64,000 nucleotides of DNA. Origin: an uncultured Duodenibacillus sp. GTDB lineage: Bacteria > Pseudomonadota > Gammaproteobacteria > Burkholderiales > Burkholderiaceae_F. Below the pieces are notes generated by a model. That model did no database searches and was not told the origin of the DNA. It was given only the letters and a program-made list of their open reading frames with translations. The DNA lies in assembly GCA_944388865.1 (NCBI GenBank), contig CALXKM010000002.1, forward strand, positions 85,945 through 149,944, given 5' to 3'. How positions within the stretch are numbered: position 1 is the stretch's first letter; every line of letters starts with the position of its first letter. A program made the translations under genes and the position numbers. This document shows, piece after piece, positions 1-9,123 of the stretch.

Positions 1-2
1 TT

Positions 3-620
3 TCAAAAAAAATAAATTTTAGAAAAAAAAGATTGGAAACAAGATTTAGATATTGTTTTCAGCCATCCAGAGGCTTCTGGGCTGCTTTTGTTGCAAAGAA
101 AATAAAGGAATCTGGTTTTTTAACTCCGGATGCGTATGCTGCAGGAGAGCGGAGGAGTTACGGCCTTGTTACAGATACGTGGATTGTTACAGAGGCATTA
201 ACTGATGTTAAGGGCGGGAATGAGGAACAACTTACATTAGGACAGGATCTGAGCTTGTTACACGAGGCCGGAATTTTCCTACGTCGTTTCCATGAAAAAG
301 GCTTTATTCATGGAGATATGCAGTTTTATAATTTTTACGTCCAGCGTGGGCAAATAGGCGTCTGGGATTTGGATTCTGTACAGATTTATGGTGACAAGTT
401 GGCGCCAAAGAAAAAACGTATGAAGGATGTTGGCCGAATGTTCTCTTCATTTATTCAGGTGGTAGATTTTATGAATAGTGGTAATGATGATTCTTTGGAG
501 ATAAAAGAATATGCAGAGGCATTGGGGCAAGGATATGGGATAAAAAGAGGTGAATTGCTAGAAGATCTGAAGATTAAATGGTTGCATACTATGAAGTTGA
601 GGCATTCGTTGAAATGGTAA
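3..620 (+). CDS. LPS kinase-like protein (Kdo/WaaP family), 5' end cut off by window edge
   Basis: The frame is open to the first bases of the window, so the true start probably lies outside; an internal TTG at 33 is the first possible start seen. The protein carries the kinase-like catalytic pattern HGDMQFYNF followed by a WDLDS segment, matching the HxDxxxxN and DxD elements of the Kdo/WaaP lipopolysaccharide kinase family, which phosphorylates inner-core sugars at the cytoplasmic face. The opening residues FRYCFQPSRG resemble the glycine-loop region of that family. It is AT-richer than the core genes downstream. Placement immediately before msbA fits LPS biosynthesis. Substrate cannot be read from sequence; a more general protein-kinase fold is the alternative. 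Confidence 0.7.
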   Translation, partial: SKKINFRKKRLETRFRYCFQPSRGFWAAFVAKKIKESGFLTPDAYAAGERRSYGLVTDTWIVTEALTDVKGGNEEQLTLGQDLSLLHEAGIFLRRFHEKGFIHGDMQFYNFYVQRGQIGVWDLDSVQIYGDKLAPKKKRMKDVGRMFSSFIQVVDFMNSGNDDSLEIKEYAEALGQGYGIKRGELLEDLKIKWLHTMKLRHSLKW

Positions 621-819
621 AATTATTATGAGAGATTGAGGTGTCGATAATGTGTTTCTCGATTCTTTATCTATAATTTCGGAAGGTTCGCGAAAACCAA
701 ATATCCCTTATGAAATAAGAGACGACCATTGCGATGCAGTCAATGAGGATTTGATATTGGGTTATCTTTTATGGCGGTCGTGGATGTGTTTGCGTTGTTA
801 ATTTAGAGAAGTTTTTTTA

Positions 820-2613
820 ATGTCAAATAACTCATTTGCGGGTTCTGCTAAACAAGAGCGAGAGAGCCAACGAGAGGATGAGAGTGCTGTTCTGACGCGA
901 CTCTTAAAATATTTGTTGCCATATAAAAAGTCATTTTTTATGGCCATGCTTGCCATGGTTGTCACTGCTTCTACATCTTCCATGATTGCTGTGTTGGTAG
1001 GGAAGCTTACAGACCAAGGGTTCTATGAGAAGGATCCTGCGGCAATGTGGTGGGCCCCTTCTGCGCTTTTGTTTATTGCTTTGATACATGGTTTGTCTAC
1101 GTTTACCAGTTCGTTGTTTCTACAGAAGGCATCTCAAGGTGTTCTTTATGAACTGCGTACCCAGATGTTTTCTAGGATGATTCGTTGGCCTGCCAACGTA
1201 TATCAAGAAAGAACATCGGGTAGCGTATTAAGTAAATTTATTAACGAAGCAAGTACAGCACTAGGCACGGCCACGGAAATGCTTGCCACGATGATTCGAG
1301 ATTCGTTGCAGATTTTAGCTTTGTCCTTTGTTTTGCTTTACTACAACTGGCAATTGTCGTTGGTTTCTGTTGTCGTAGCGCCAATTTTGGCTGTGATCAT
1401 TCGATGGGTCAGCAAGAAATCACGAAGTTATAGTCGTGGTTTTCAGACGTCTCTTGGCGAGCTAACAAGCGTTGTTCAGGAGGCCTATGATGGCCAACGC
1501 ATCATTAAAGTGTACGACGGCTACGATTTTGAGGATCAAAGATTCAAGAGCCTAAATGCAAAAATCAAAAAGCTTGCAATTAAGCGTCAGGTTGTAACTG
1601 GCGCAGGTACACCAATGACTCACTTCGTCAGCATGTGTGCTGTGGGCATAGTTGTCGTTGTTGCTCTTATGCAGGCACAGGCGGGGCTGCTGACTCTTGG
1701 TGAATTTATTACGTTTTTATCGGCTCTGCTCCTTCTGTTAACGCCTATCCGTCATCTCGCATCTCTAAACGGTTCTACAGGACGCATGCAGGCGGCTGCT
1801 GAAAGTCTCTTTTCGATGCTTGATGAAGAGCCGGAAAAGGATCCCGGAACGAAAGAACTAGGACGCGTCTCTAAAGAAATTCGTTTTGAGCATGTCAGTC
1901 ATACTTATGAGGGAAGCGAAGAGCCGTCGGTGCGAGACTTCACGCTGACTGTCAAGGCTGGAGAGACTGTCGCATTGGTTGGCTCTTCCGGTGCCGGCAA
2001 GACAACCATGATCAATCTCATCCCTCGTTTTTGGGTGCCGACTTCAGGTGAAATTTATTTTGATGGGGTTGCGCAAAGCGAAGTTACGCTCAAAAGCCTT
2101 CGAGCTCAGATTGCTCTTGTCAGTCAGGATGTTGTTCTTTTTGACGATACGATTGCTGCCAACATTGCTTATGGCCGCGAGAATGTCTCTCGAGAAGAAA
2201 TTGAGGCTGCAGCAGAAGCTGCCTACCTGATGCCCTTTATCAGGTCCTTGCCTAAGGGGCTGGATACGCCTGTGGGCGAAGCCGGCAGTAAGCTTTCTGG
2301 TGGACAAAAGCAGCGCATCTCAATCGCCAGAGCACTTCTTAAAAATGCTCCTATTTTGCTTCTTGACGAGGCAACTAGCGCTCTTGATACGGAAAGCGAA
2401 AAGTACATTCAAAAATCTTTGGAAGAGCTGATGAAAGGCCGCACCACTTTCGTTGTGGCCCACCGGCTGTCAACTATTGAAGGCGCAGACAAGATCGTCG
2501 TCATGAAGGATGGCCGTATTCAGGAAATTGGTCGCCACGATGATCTGTTGGCTGCCAATGGACTTTACGCGCATCTTTACACGATTCAGTTTTCTAAGCA
2601 CGCCAATGCGTGA
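820..2613 (+). CDS. msbA: Lipid A/lipid-linked glycan flippase ABC transporter, MsbA type
   Basis: A 597-residue fused half-transporter: six hydrophobic segments in about residues 35-310, then an ATPase domain. The nucleotide-binding domain has Walker A GSSGAGKTT near residue 388, the signature LSGGQ near 491, Walker B ILLLDEATSALD near 511 and the switch histidine in VAHRLST. MsbA proteins flip lipid A-core from the inner to the outer leaflet of the inner membrane. Length and arrangement fit the family. The gene overlaps the next one by four bases, and its neighbours are LPS/glycan genes, which supports the MsbA role over a drug exporter. The ATG is preceded by AGAGAAG. Confidence 0.9.
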   Translation: MSNNSFAGSAKQERESQREDESAVLTRLLKYLLPYKKSFFMAMLAMVVTASTSSMIAVLVGKLTDQGFYEKDPAAMWWAPSALLFIALIHGLSTFTSSLFLQKASQGVLYELRTQMFSRMIRWPANVYQERTSGSVLSKFINEASTALGTATEMLATMIRDSLQILALSFVLLYYNWQLSLVSVVVAPILAVIIRWVSKKSRSYSRGFQTSLGELTSVVQEAYDGQRIIKVYDGYDFEDQRFKSLNAKIKKLAIKRQVVTGAGTPMTHFVSMCAVGIVVVVALMQAQAGLLTLGEFITFLSALLLLLTPIRHLASLNGSTGRMQAAAESLFSMLDEEPEKDPGTKELGRVSKEIRFEHVSHTYEGSEEPSVRDFTLTVKAGETVALVGSSGAGKTTMINLIPRFWVPTSGEIYFDGVAQSEVTLKSLRAQIALVSQDVVLFDDTIAANIAYGRENVSREEIEAAAEAAYLMPFIRSLPKGLDTPVGEAGSKLSGGQKQRISIARALLKNAPILLLDEATSALDTESEKYIQKSLEELMKGRTTFVVAHRLSTIEGADKIVVMKDGRIQEIGRHDDLLAANGLYAHLYTIQFSKHANA

Positions 2614-3185
2614 GTGTTGCGGTCATGAAGCGTCTTTTTGATCTGGTGTTGGGAATTGCGGCATTGCTTATTTTGGCTGTGCCGCTTGCAGTTGTCGCAC
2701 TGGTAGTCAAGCTTACGAGTCCCGGCCCGATTCTTTATTGGTCTGACAGAGTGGGGATTCACAACACGATTTTTCGTATGCCTAAATTTCGAAGCATGCG
2801 CATTGACACGCCGGAAGTTGCTACACATCTGCTTAAGGATCCGGATCAGTGGCTTACGCCCATCGGCAGCTTCTTGCGAAAGACAAGTCTCGATGAGCTC
2901 CCGCAGCTCTACAGCATTCTCAGGGGCGACATGAGCTTCGTTGGTCCAAGGCCGGCATTGTTTAACCAAGACGATTTGATTGCCCTGCGTACACAGGCTG
3001 GAGTCGATGCTCTGGTGCCGGGGCTTACCGGCTGGGCTCAGATCAATGGCCGCGACGATCTTCCGATACCGGTCAAAGTTCAATTTGACATTGAGTATTT
3101 GAAGAAACGGTCTTTTTGGTTTGATGTCAAAATCATCTGGATGACGTTCATCAAAGTTCTTCGCAGGGACAACGTCGACCATTAA
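2610..3185 (+). CDS. Initiating sugar-phosphate transferase (undecaprenyl-phosphate, PglC/WcaJ-like)
   Basis: A compact 191-residue polyprenol-phosphate sugar-1-phosphate transferase. Residues about 6-30 form the single hydrophobic reentrant segment, followed by the family blocks KFRSMR, the catalytic Asp-Glu pair in TSLDELPQ, and GDMSFVGPRP. It lacks the extra N-terminal membrane domain of long WcaJ proteins and so resembles the minimal PglC type. It transfers a phosphosugar to undecaprenyl phosphate, the first step of O-antigen or capsule repeat synthesis. The GTG start overlaps the msbA stop; an in-frame ATG at 2625 is an alternative. The exact sugar is not predictable, though the WbpM-like gene downstream suggests a 2-acetamido-dideoxy sugar. 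Confidence 0.88.
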   Translation: MSVAVMKRLFDLVLGIAALLILAVPLAVVALVVKLTSPGPILYWSDRVGIHNTIFRMPKFRSMRIDTPEVATHLLKDPDQWLTPIGSFLRKTSLDELPQLYSILRGDMSFVGPRPALFNQDDLIALRTQAGVDALVPGLTGWAQINGRDDLPIPVKVQFDIEYLKKRSFWFDVKIIWMTFIKVLRRDNVDH

Positions 3186-3219
3186 AATACGTTTTTTAAG
3201 CGGTTTTGCAGCAAAGAAG

Positions 3220-5172
3220 ATGCCGTTGAGTGACGCCGTCCTTAGACTCCCACGATTGATGAAGCGAACCATTGCCCTTGCAGCAGACATAGCCATGTGC
3301 TTGCTGTCGGTGTGGCTTGCTTTTTATCTCAGAACGGGCGTTTTTCACATGCTGCACTCAGGCGTGCTGACCGCCATGGCGGTCTCCGTTTTGATTGCCG
3401 TGCCCATCTTCATCGTAAGCGGCCTATATCGTGCCGTTTTTCGTTACGAGGGTTTTGCTGCGGCCGTAGCCATCATGCAGGCGATGGCTGGCTACACATT
3501 GATTTACGCCGTCATTTTCACGGTCTTCGGCGTAGAAAAAGTTCCCCGAACTGTCGGCATTATTCAGCCGGCGCTCTTGATCGTCTTGGTGGCGCTCTCC
3601 CGCGGGCTTGTACGCTTGTTTTTAAGCGGAGAGTATCAGCTTCGTGTTCGTGAATCGAAATTGCCGCGCGTCATCATTTACGGCGCGGGAAATACGGGGC
3701 GGCAGCTTTTTTATGCGCTTGAGTCCGGACGGGCCATGCGCGTTGCGGCTTTTGTTGACGACGACAAGCGCCTGCAGGGCTGTTTGTTGGGCGGACTCAA
3801 AATCTATCCTCCGCGACGAATTCCGGCGTTGCTGCGTGCCTTTGGCACGAAAACGGTGCTTTTGGCTATTCCCTCGGCCTCGAGAAGCCGCAGGCGTGAA
3901 ATTGTCAGCAGCCTGCAGCAGTGCAAGGCCAATGTGAGAACAGTGCCTTCGTACGATGAGATTGCCTCGGGCAAGGTGGCCGTCAACTCGCTTCGCGATT
4001 TGGAAATTGACGAGCTTCTCGGACGCGACCCTGTGGCCCCCAAGATGGAGCTTCTTCTTAAGACTGTTCAGGGCAAAACAGTCATGGTGACGGGCGCGGG
4101 CGGCTCCATCGGCAGCGAATTGTGTCGTCAGATCATTCGACTTGAACCCGAGAGATTGCTTCTTGCCGAGCGCTCTGAATTTGCCGTCTACCAGATTTAC
4201 CATGAACTTTTGGAGCACACGGCAAAAGGAACAAAGGTCGACGTCGTGCCGCTTCTAGCCGATGTGACCGATGCCGAGCGCATGCGAGAGATCATGCAGA
4301 CCTGGCGTCCCCAGACCGTCTATCACGCAGCGGCTTACAAACATGTTCCAATGGTTGAACACAATCCGCTCGAAGGGGTGGAGAACAATGTGTTTGGCAC
4401 ATTGATCGCTGCCAGAGCTGCCAAGGATGCAGGTGTTGAAGACTTTGTTTTGATTTCAACTGACAAGGCAGTGCGCCCGACAAACGTGATGGGCGCAAGC
4501 AAGCGCATGGCTGAGCTTGTGTTGCAGGCCATGGCGCAGACTGATCCGGGCAGGACCATTTTTACGATGGTGCGCTTTGGCAACGTGCTGGGAAGTTCGG
4601 GTTCGGTTGTTCCTCGTTTTCGCGAGCAGATTCGTTCAGGGGGCCCAGTGACGCTTACGCACCCTGAAATCACTCGCTACTTCATGACCATCCCAGAGGC
4701 TAGTCAGCTCGTGCTTCAGGCTGCCTCTTTGGGCCGTGGGGGCGATGTCTTTCTTCTTGACATGGGCAAGCCCGTCAAGATCTATGATTTGGCCTCCCGC
4801 ATGATTGCCTTAAGCGGCTTGACGGTCAAGGACAAAGAACACCCCAACGGCGACATAGAAATTCAGATTACGGGGCTCAGACCCGGTGAAAAGCTCTACG
4901 AAGAGCTCCTCATTGGAGATGCTCCGCAAAAAACTGAGCACCCGCGCATTTTCCGCGCTGTGGAAGAGTCTTTGACCATGCAGCGCATGAAGGAGCTCAC
5001 AGGTGAATTGGTTGAAGCGCTGGCCAAACGCGATCGTGTTTGGGTGATGCGCATCATTCAGGAAGCAGTTCCTGAATTTACGCCGCGTGACGGCATCGGC
5101 GATTGGGTGACGCTTTTTGAAGAAGAAAAAGCTGGCTTAGACGGATCTTCTTCAGTCGGGAGCGCTGCATGA
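3220..5172 (+). CDS. UDP-sugar 4,6-dehydratase, membrane-anchored WbpM/CapD/PglF family
   Basis: A 650-residue protein with hydrophobic segments in the first ~140 residues, a nucleotide-binding region with GAGNTGRQL near 160, and a second Rossmann domain starting at GAGGSIGSE near residue 291. The catalytic region reads STDKAVRPTNVMGASKR (about 413-430), in which the usual SDR tyrosine is methionine, the known Ser-Met-Lys variant of the WbpM/FlaA1 group. These enzymes make UDP-4-keto-6-deoxy sugars from UDP-GlcNAc for O-antigen, capsule or glycan synthesis. The next gene starts inside its stop codon, and together with the sugar transferase upstream this reads as a nucleotide-sugar operon. Confidence 0.9.
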   Translation: MPLSDAVLRLPRLMKRTIALAADIAMCLLSVWLAFYLRTGVFHMLHSGVLTAMAVSVLIAVPIFIVSGLYRAVFRYEGFAAAVAIMQAMAGYTLIYAVIFTVFGVEKVPRTVGIIQPALLIVLVALSRGLVRLFLSGEYQLRVRESKLPRVIIYGAGNTGRQLFYALESGRAMRVAAFVDDDKRLQGCLLGGLKIYPPRRIPALLRAFGTKTVLLAIPSASRSRRREIVSSLQQCKANVRTVPSYDEIASGKVAVNSLRDLEIDELLGRDPVAPKMELLLKTVQGKTVMVTGAGGSIGSELCRQIIRLEPERLLLAERSEFAVYQIYHELLEHTAKGTKVDVVPLLADVTDAERMREIMQTWRPQTVYHAAAYKHVPMVEHNPLEGVENNVFGTLIAARAAKDAGVEDFVLISTDKAVRPTNVMGASKRMAELVLQAMAQTDPGRTIFTMVRFGNVLGSSGSVVPRFREQIRSGGPVTLTHPEITRYFMTIPEASQLVLQAASLGRGGDVFLLDMGKPVKIYDLASRMIALSGLTVKDKEHPNGDIEIQITGLRPGEKLYEELLIGDAPQKTEHPRIFRAVEESLTMQRMKELTGELVEALAKRDRVWVMRIIQEAVPEFTPRDGIGDWVTLFEEEKAGLDGSSSVGSAA

Positions 5173-6155
5173 CGACAACGCAAAACGCTCCGACTGTTGC
5201 AGTTACCGGGGCAAGTGGTTTTCTGGGCCGGCATTTATGCCGCAGCGCTTTGCAAAGAGGCTGGCAGGTTTTGCCGCTAAGCCGCAAGAACGGTGTTTTG
5301 GACGGTCTTCAAATTGTTGGCGCCGGGGAAAATTTCTCCGGACTCGTGCCGCAAATGCTAGAAGGAGCAGACTGCCTCATACATTGCGCCGCACGCGTGC
5401 ACCAGCTCCATGAAGAGTCCATGGGGGCCGAGGAGCTCAAAGCCGCGTACTTGCAAGCCAATGTCGATGCTGCCGTGCAGGCTGCGCGTGTTGCCAGAGA
5501 AGCTCGTCTGCGACGTTTTGTTTTTGTGAGCTCTGTCCATGTTCAGGCGCGTTCAACGGATGACGGCGTCGTGCTGAGCGCCGATGGACCGTGCGATCCA
5601 CAGTCTCTCTACGCCAAGTCCAAGTACAAGGCAGAACAGACTCTAAGAGAATTTTGCCGCGATACGGGGCTTGAATTGGTTATTGTCAGGCCGCCCTTAG
5701 TCTATGGCGCGGGCGTCAAAGCCAAGTTCGAGCAGCTTGCCCGCTGGGTGGCTAGCGGCAAGCCGCTGCCCTTTGGTGCGCTGAAAAACAATCGACGCTC
5801 CTTTGTGAGCGTAGGCAATCTGACGGACTTTCTGCTTCTTTGCGCTGTGCATGAGAAGGCTGCCGGAAGAGCCTGGCTGGTGGCTGACGAAGCACCGATT
5901 TCGACGGCGCAGCTCATTGAGGCTTTAGCGCAAGCCGCTGGCGTTGCCGTGCGCAACTGGGCTGTCCCCGTCGGCTTGCTGCGAGCAGGGCTGACATTGA
6001 TCGCAAGAGCAGGCATCCTTAAGGTTCTCGACGGGTCGCTTGCGCTTGATATTGAGGACAATGCGCGCATCCTCGGCTGGAGGCCGAAAGAGTCGATGCA
6101 TGATGCGCTCAAAGCCTTTTTTGAGGCGTCTCATTTTGGAGAAGACAACAAGTGA
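5169..6155 (+). CDS. NAD-dependent nucleotide-sugar epimerase/reductase (WbpV-like)
   Basis: An extended short-chain dehydrogenase of 328 residues with the N-terminal Rossmann motif VTGASGFLG at residues 12-20 and the catalytic YAKSK at about 148-152. It resembles the WbpV/WbjF group that acts with WbpM-type dehydratases to produce QuiNAc- or FucNAc-type sugars. The ATG start overlaps the preceding stop (ATGA), implying translational coupling, and its own end overlaps creA. Substrate is inferred only from context; UDP-glucose 4-epimerase-like activity is an alternative. Confidence 0.82.
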   Translation: MTTTQNAPTVAVTGASGFLGRHLCRSALQRGWQVLPLSRKNGVLDGLQIVGAGENFSGLVPQMLEGADCLIHCAARVHQLHEESMGAEELKAAYLQANVDAAVQAARVAREARLRRFVFVSSVHVQARSTDDGVVLSADGPCDPQSLYAKSKYKAEQTLREFCRDTGLELVIVRPPLVYGAGVKAKFEQLARWVASGKPLPFGALKNNRRSFVSVGNLTDFLLLCAVHEKAAGRAWLVADEAPISTAQLIEALAQAAGVAVRNWAVPVGLLRAGLTLIARAGILKVLDGSLALDIEDNARILGWRPKESMHDALKAFFEASHFGEDNK

Positions 6156-6700
6156 AAAAGTTTCTTGCGCTCAGCGCAGCTTGCGCAGCCGTTCTCTTCG
6201 GACTATCCGGGTGCGGTCAGGATGACGTGGCTGATGTTTCGCTTGGCATTTTTACGTTTAAGGACATCAAGCTCAACGCTTTTGTGGATCCATTGGTGCC
6301 TGGCGTTACTTGCCATGTCGCAAGCATTGAGTCGCCCCTTTCGCTGACCGATCCGTCTGATAGTGCCGTGAGCTGCCGTCAGACTGGTGAAATTACGCCA
6401 GCCATGATTGCCCGCATTGATAAGAGCAAGGACGGCGAGGTTGTTTTTGCCAAATCAAAGAGCGTTTTTTTAAAGACGCTTAAAATTCGCCGCATCTTTG
6501 ACGCTGAAAACCAAACGTTGATGTACCTCTCGTATTCGACGCGGGAGATTTCGGGCAGTTTTCAGCACAGTCTTTCGACGATTCCGTTGTGGGGTACGGC
6601 GGCTTACATTAAGCCCGCACAGCCTTCCGCAACAGGAAGCGTGACCGACAAGCCTAAACAGAACTCGGCCTCCGAGCAGGGCCGTTTGGTGCAGTTTTAG
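6152..6700 (+). CDS. creA: CreA family periplasmic protein, lipoprotein-like
   Basis: A 182-residue protein with an N-terminal hydrophobic signal ending in LSGC (cysteine 21), consistent with a lipobox, followed by CreA-family blocks: FKDIKLNAFVDP, VPGVTCHV, LTDPSDSAVSCRQTG. The biochemical role of CreA is unknown. It uses a GTG start overlapping the upstream epimerase stop, so it is transcribed with the glycan genes although no known CreA function links to glycan export. The last ~30 residues are polar and low complexity. Confidence 0.85.
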   Translation: MKKFLALSAACAAVLFGLSGCGQDDVADVSLGIFTFKDIKLNAFVDPLVPGVTCHVASIESPLSLTDPSDSAVSCRQTGEITPAMIARIDKSKDGEVVFAKSKSVFLKTLKIRRIFDAENQTLMYLSYSTREISGSFQHSLSTIPLWGTAAYIKPAQPSATGSVTDKPKQNSASEQGRLVQF

Positions 6701-6749
6701 CTGCCTGTGCTGCGGTCAATGAAGCCGCGCCTTTTCTTAAGGTGCGATA

Positions 6750-7673
6750 ATGGCGGACTTTCTAAAAGAGGAAAGCCGCAGACAAAAATTTGCGTCGTCA
6801 GGTTTCGAGCGACGCTGTGCAGAAAGAATTACTTTGCAACAAATGGGTTTCATTCATCAACGACGGCCCTCAAGCATTGCGGGCAACATAGGTTTTGCGC
6901 TTGACGACATTTTGTCGACGTTTCATCAGCTAAGGCTGGTGACGGTTTTCGGCTGGCAGGACATTCGTCAGCGCTATCGCCGGTCGGTTCTGGGACCGTT
7001 TTGGATTACGGTGAGCATGGCGGTCATGATTGCCGCTTTGGGCATTGTGTTTGGCGCCGTGCTCAAGTCTCCCATGGAGAGCTATCTGCCGTTTCTGACG
7101 ATCGGCCTCATCATGTGGACCTTCATGAGCACGGTTGTGACGGAAGGCTGCACGGCATTTACTTCGGTCGAAGGCATGATTCGGCAGATGCCGATTCCGT
7201 TTTTTGTCTATGTGCTGCGCATGTACTGGCGCAACACGATCATTCTCGGCCACAACCTTCTCATCTATCCCTTTGTGTGTCTGATACTCGGCAAAAGCAT
7301 ATCGCTTACGGCTCTGTGGGCGATTCCGGGATTTGCCGTCGTGTCGCTTAATTTGCTCTGGATTGCCGTGTGCTGCGCAGTTTTTTGCACGCGTTTTCGC
7401 GATGTGACGCAGATCATTGGGTCTTTGGTTCAGGTGGCGTTTTATATTTCGCCCATCATCTGGATGCCGGCAGCATTGCCTGCTAGAGCGGCCAACATGA
7501 TTCTAGAACCCAATCCGATTTACCACATGCTTGCCGTCATCCGCGACCCGATTCTGGGCGTGACGCCTACGATGCTCAATTGGACTGTGACGATCGGCAT
7601 GGCTTGTGCCGGGTGGCTCTTTGCGCTGTGGCTTTTGGGGCGTGCTCGCCACCGCATTGCCTACTGGCTCTAA
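6750..7673 (+). CDS. Polysaccharide ABC exporter permease (Wzm/KpsM-like)
   Basis: An ABC-2 type permease. The signature WQDIRQRYRRSVLGPFW near the amino terminus and about six hydrophobic segments match the Wzm/TagG/KpsM group that moves undecaprenyl-linked polysaccharide across the inner membrane. The start is uncertain: ATG 6750 has an AAGGTG-like ribosome site and gives 307 residues, while ATG 6843 would give the family's more usual amino terminus but lacks a clear site. The ATPase partner follows 18 bases downstream. Confidence 0.85.
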   Translation: MADFLKEESRRQKFASSGFERRCAERITLQQMGFIHQRRPSSIAGNIGFALDDILSTFHQLRLVTVFGWQDIRQRYRRSVLGPFWITVSMAVMIAALGIVFGAVLKSPMESYLPFLTIGLIMWTFMSTVVTEGCTAFTSVEGMIRQMPIPFFVYVLRMYWRNTIILGHNLLIYPFVCLILGKSISLTALWAIPGFAVVSLNLLWIAVCCAVFCTRFRDVTQIIGSLVQVAFYISPIIWMPAALPARAANMILEPNPIYHMLAVIRDPILGVTPTMLNWTVTIGMACAGWLFALWLLGRARHRIAYWL

Positions 7674-7691
7674 AAGAGGGAGGTCCAAGGC

Positions 7692-8432
7692 ATGGCATAC
7701 ATTGATTTCCAGCATGTGGGCGTTGATTTCCCCATCTTTGCTTCGCAAAACCGCTCTTTTAAGAAGTCGCTGATGAATATCGCCACAGGCGGACGCATTG
7801 CTTCTGATGCGTCAAGCGCTCCCGTGGTGCGAGCACTTGACGACATTAATCTGCGCGTTGAAGACGGCGAGCGCGTGGGACTTTTGGGCTGCAACGGTTC
7901 GGGCAAAAGTACTTTGCTTCGCGTGCTTTGCGGTGTCTACGCCCCCACTTCCGGAAGGGCAGAAGTCAACGGCAGCATCGGCTCGCTTCTTGACATCAAC
8001 CTTGGCACCGATGGCGAATCGACCGGCATTGAAAACATTTATCTGCGCGGAACGCTGCTTGGCATGAGGCGCGAAGAGATCGACCGAGAGCTTCCTAAGA
8101 TGGTGGAGTATTCGGAACTTGGAAACTTCATCAATCTTCCTATGAAGACCTATTCGAGCGGCATGCAGATGCGCGTAGCTTTTACGGTTTCCACGCAATC
8201 GGCTTCTGAGGTTCTCTTGATGGACGAATGGCTTGCCGTTGGCGACCAGAACTTTCAGAGAAAGGCCGAAGAACGCCTCTCAAAGCTCGTTGAGCAAACA
8301 AAGATTCTCGTCATCGCCAGCCATTCTCAGGACCTCATCAAGCGCGTCTGCACTCGCGCCGTATGGCTTGATCACGGACGCATGATGATGGACGGGCCGG
8401 TTGAGGAAGTCTGCAAGGCGTATTTCGGATAA
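7692..8432 (+). CDS. Polysaccharide ABC exporter ATPase (Wzt/KpsT-like, short form)
   Basis: A 246-residue ATPase with Walker A GCNGSGKST near residue 65, signature YSSGMQMR near 154 and Walker B VLLMDEW near 172, all characteristic of the Wzt/TagH/KpsT subfamily. It ends soon after the ATPase fold and so lacks the C-terminal carbohydrate-binding domain of long Wzt proteins, suggesting export that does not depend on recognition of a capped chain end. It sits directly after the permease and completes the exporter; the upstream sugar genes presumably make the substrate. A GGGAGG ribosome site precedes the ATG. Confidence 0.88.
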   Translation: MAYIDFQHVGVDFPIFASQNRSFKKSLMNIATGGRIASDASSAPVVRALDDINLRVEDGERVGLLGCNGSGKSTLLRVLCGVYAPTSGRAEVNGSIGSLLDINLGTDGESTGIENIYLRGTLLGMRREEIDRELPKMVEYSELGNFINLPMKTYSSGMQMRVAFTVSTQSASEVLLMDEWLAVGDQNFQRKAEERLSKLVEQTKILVIASHSQDLIKRVCTRAVWLDHGRMMMDGPVEEVCKAYFG

Positions 8433-8450
8433 TCTTGGCTGAATTTTGAC

Positions 8451-9026
8451 ATGACAGCGCAAAACTTCATTGAAGACGAAGACGGAGAAGAGGTCTCGCT
8501 TCCCGGGCTTCCTGCAAATACGAAAAACTACATGACGCCGGCTTGCTACAGGCGGCTGCTCGATGAAAGAGAAAAGCTCGTCAATGTTGAGCGTCCGAAC
8601 ATCGTCAGTGTTGTGAGCTGGGCTGCAAGCAATGGCGATAGATCAGAAAACGGGGACTATCAGTACGGCAAGCGCAGATTGCGCGAAATCGATCGACGCA
8701 TTCGCTTTTTAAACAAACGCATTGAATCCGCTGAAGTGGTGGATCCCGAAAAAAGGCCGCCCACAGATCAGATTTTCTTCGGCGCGACCGTCACCTACGA
8801 AAACCTTACCACGGGTACGGAGCATACGATTCGCATCGTCGGCATTGACGAGGCCGATCCCGATCACGGGGATGTGAGCTGGGTCAGCCCCATTGCGCGC
8901 GTGTTCCTCAAGCAGCGCGAAGGCGATCAGGTCAAGCTCCCCACGCCTGCGACGATCGATCACCCGGCCCGAGTCGAAGTGCTCGAAGTCGTGGAGGTGA
9001 TCTATACCAACGAAAAGCCTCTTTAG
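8451..9026 (+). CDS. greB: Transcript cleavage factor GreB
   Basis: A 191-residue GreA/GreB protein: N-terminal coiled coil whose tip contains NGDRSENGDYQYGKRRLRE, including the acidic residues that reach into the RNA polymerase secondary channel, then the C-terminal FKBP-like domain with DEADPDHGDVSWVSP. The basic patch around KRRLREIDRR is GreB-typical. GreB rescues backtracked polymerase by stimulating transcript cleavage. About 25 residues at the start are an extra polar extension. It may be the last gene of the upstream transcript; a strong inverted repeat follows. Confidence 0.93.
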   Translation: MTAQNFIEDEDGEEVSLPGLPANTKNYMTPACYRRLLDEREKLVNVERPNIVSVVSWAASNGDRSENGDYQYGKRRLREIDRRIRFLNKRIESAEVVDPEKRPPTDQIFFGATVTYENLTTGTEHTIRIVGIDEADPDHGDVSWVSPIARVFLKQREGDQVKLPTPATIDHPARVEVLEVVEVIYTNEKPL

Positions 9027-9056
9027 AAAGAGCGCAACTTTCATTCCAGATGCAAT

Positions 9057-9097
9057 CGGATTTTTCGCCGCGGGCCAAGCCGCCGGCGGAAAATCCG
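9057..9097. terminator. Probable bidirectional terminator between greB and the PLP decarboxylase
   Basis: The arms CGGATTTTTCGCCG and CGGCGGAAAATCCG can form a 14-bp stem with one G-T wobble. It lies between two convergent genes, so it could serve both. No long T-run follows in either direction, which lowers confidence. Confidence 0.5.
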
Positions 9098-9123
9098 TCA
9101 ATTTATTCTGCGCTCGAAAGTTC

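Noticed and set aside
652-802. 49-codon GTG-started frame between the LPS-kinase-like gene and msbA
   Set aside because: No ribosome site or family resemblance; it may be a gene remnant but cannot be supported.
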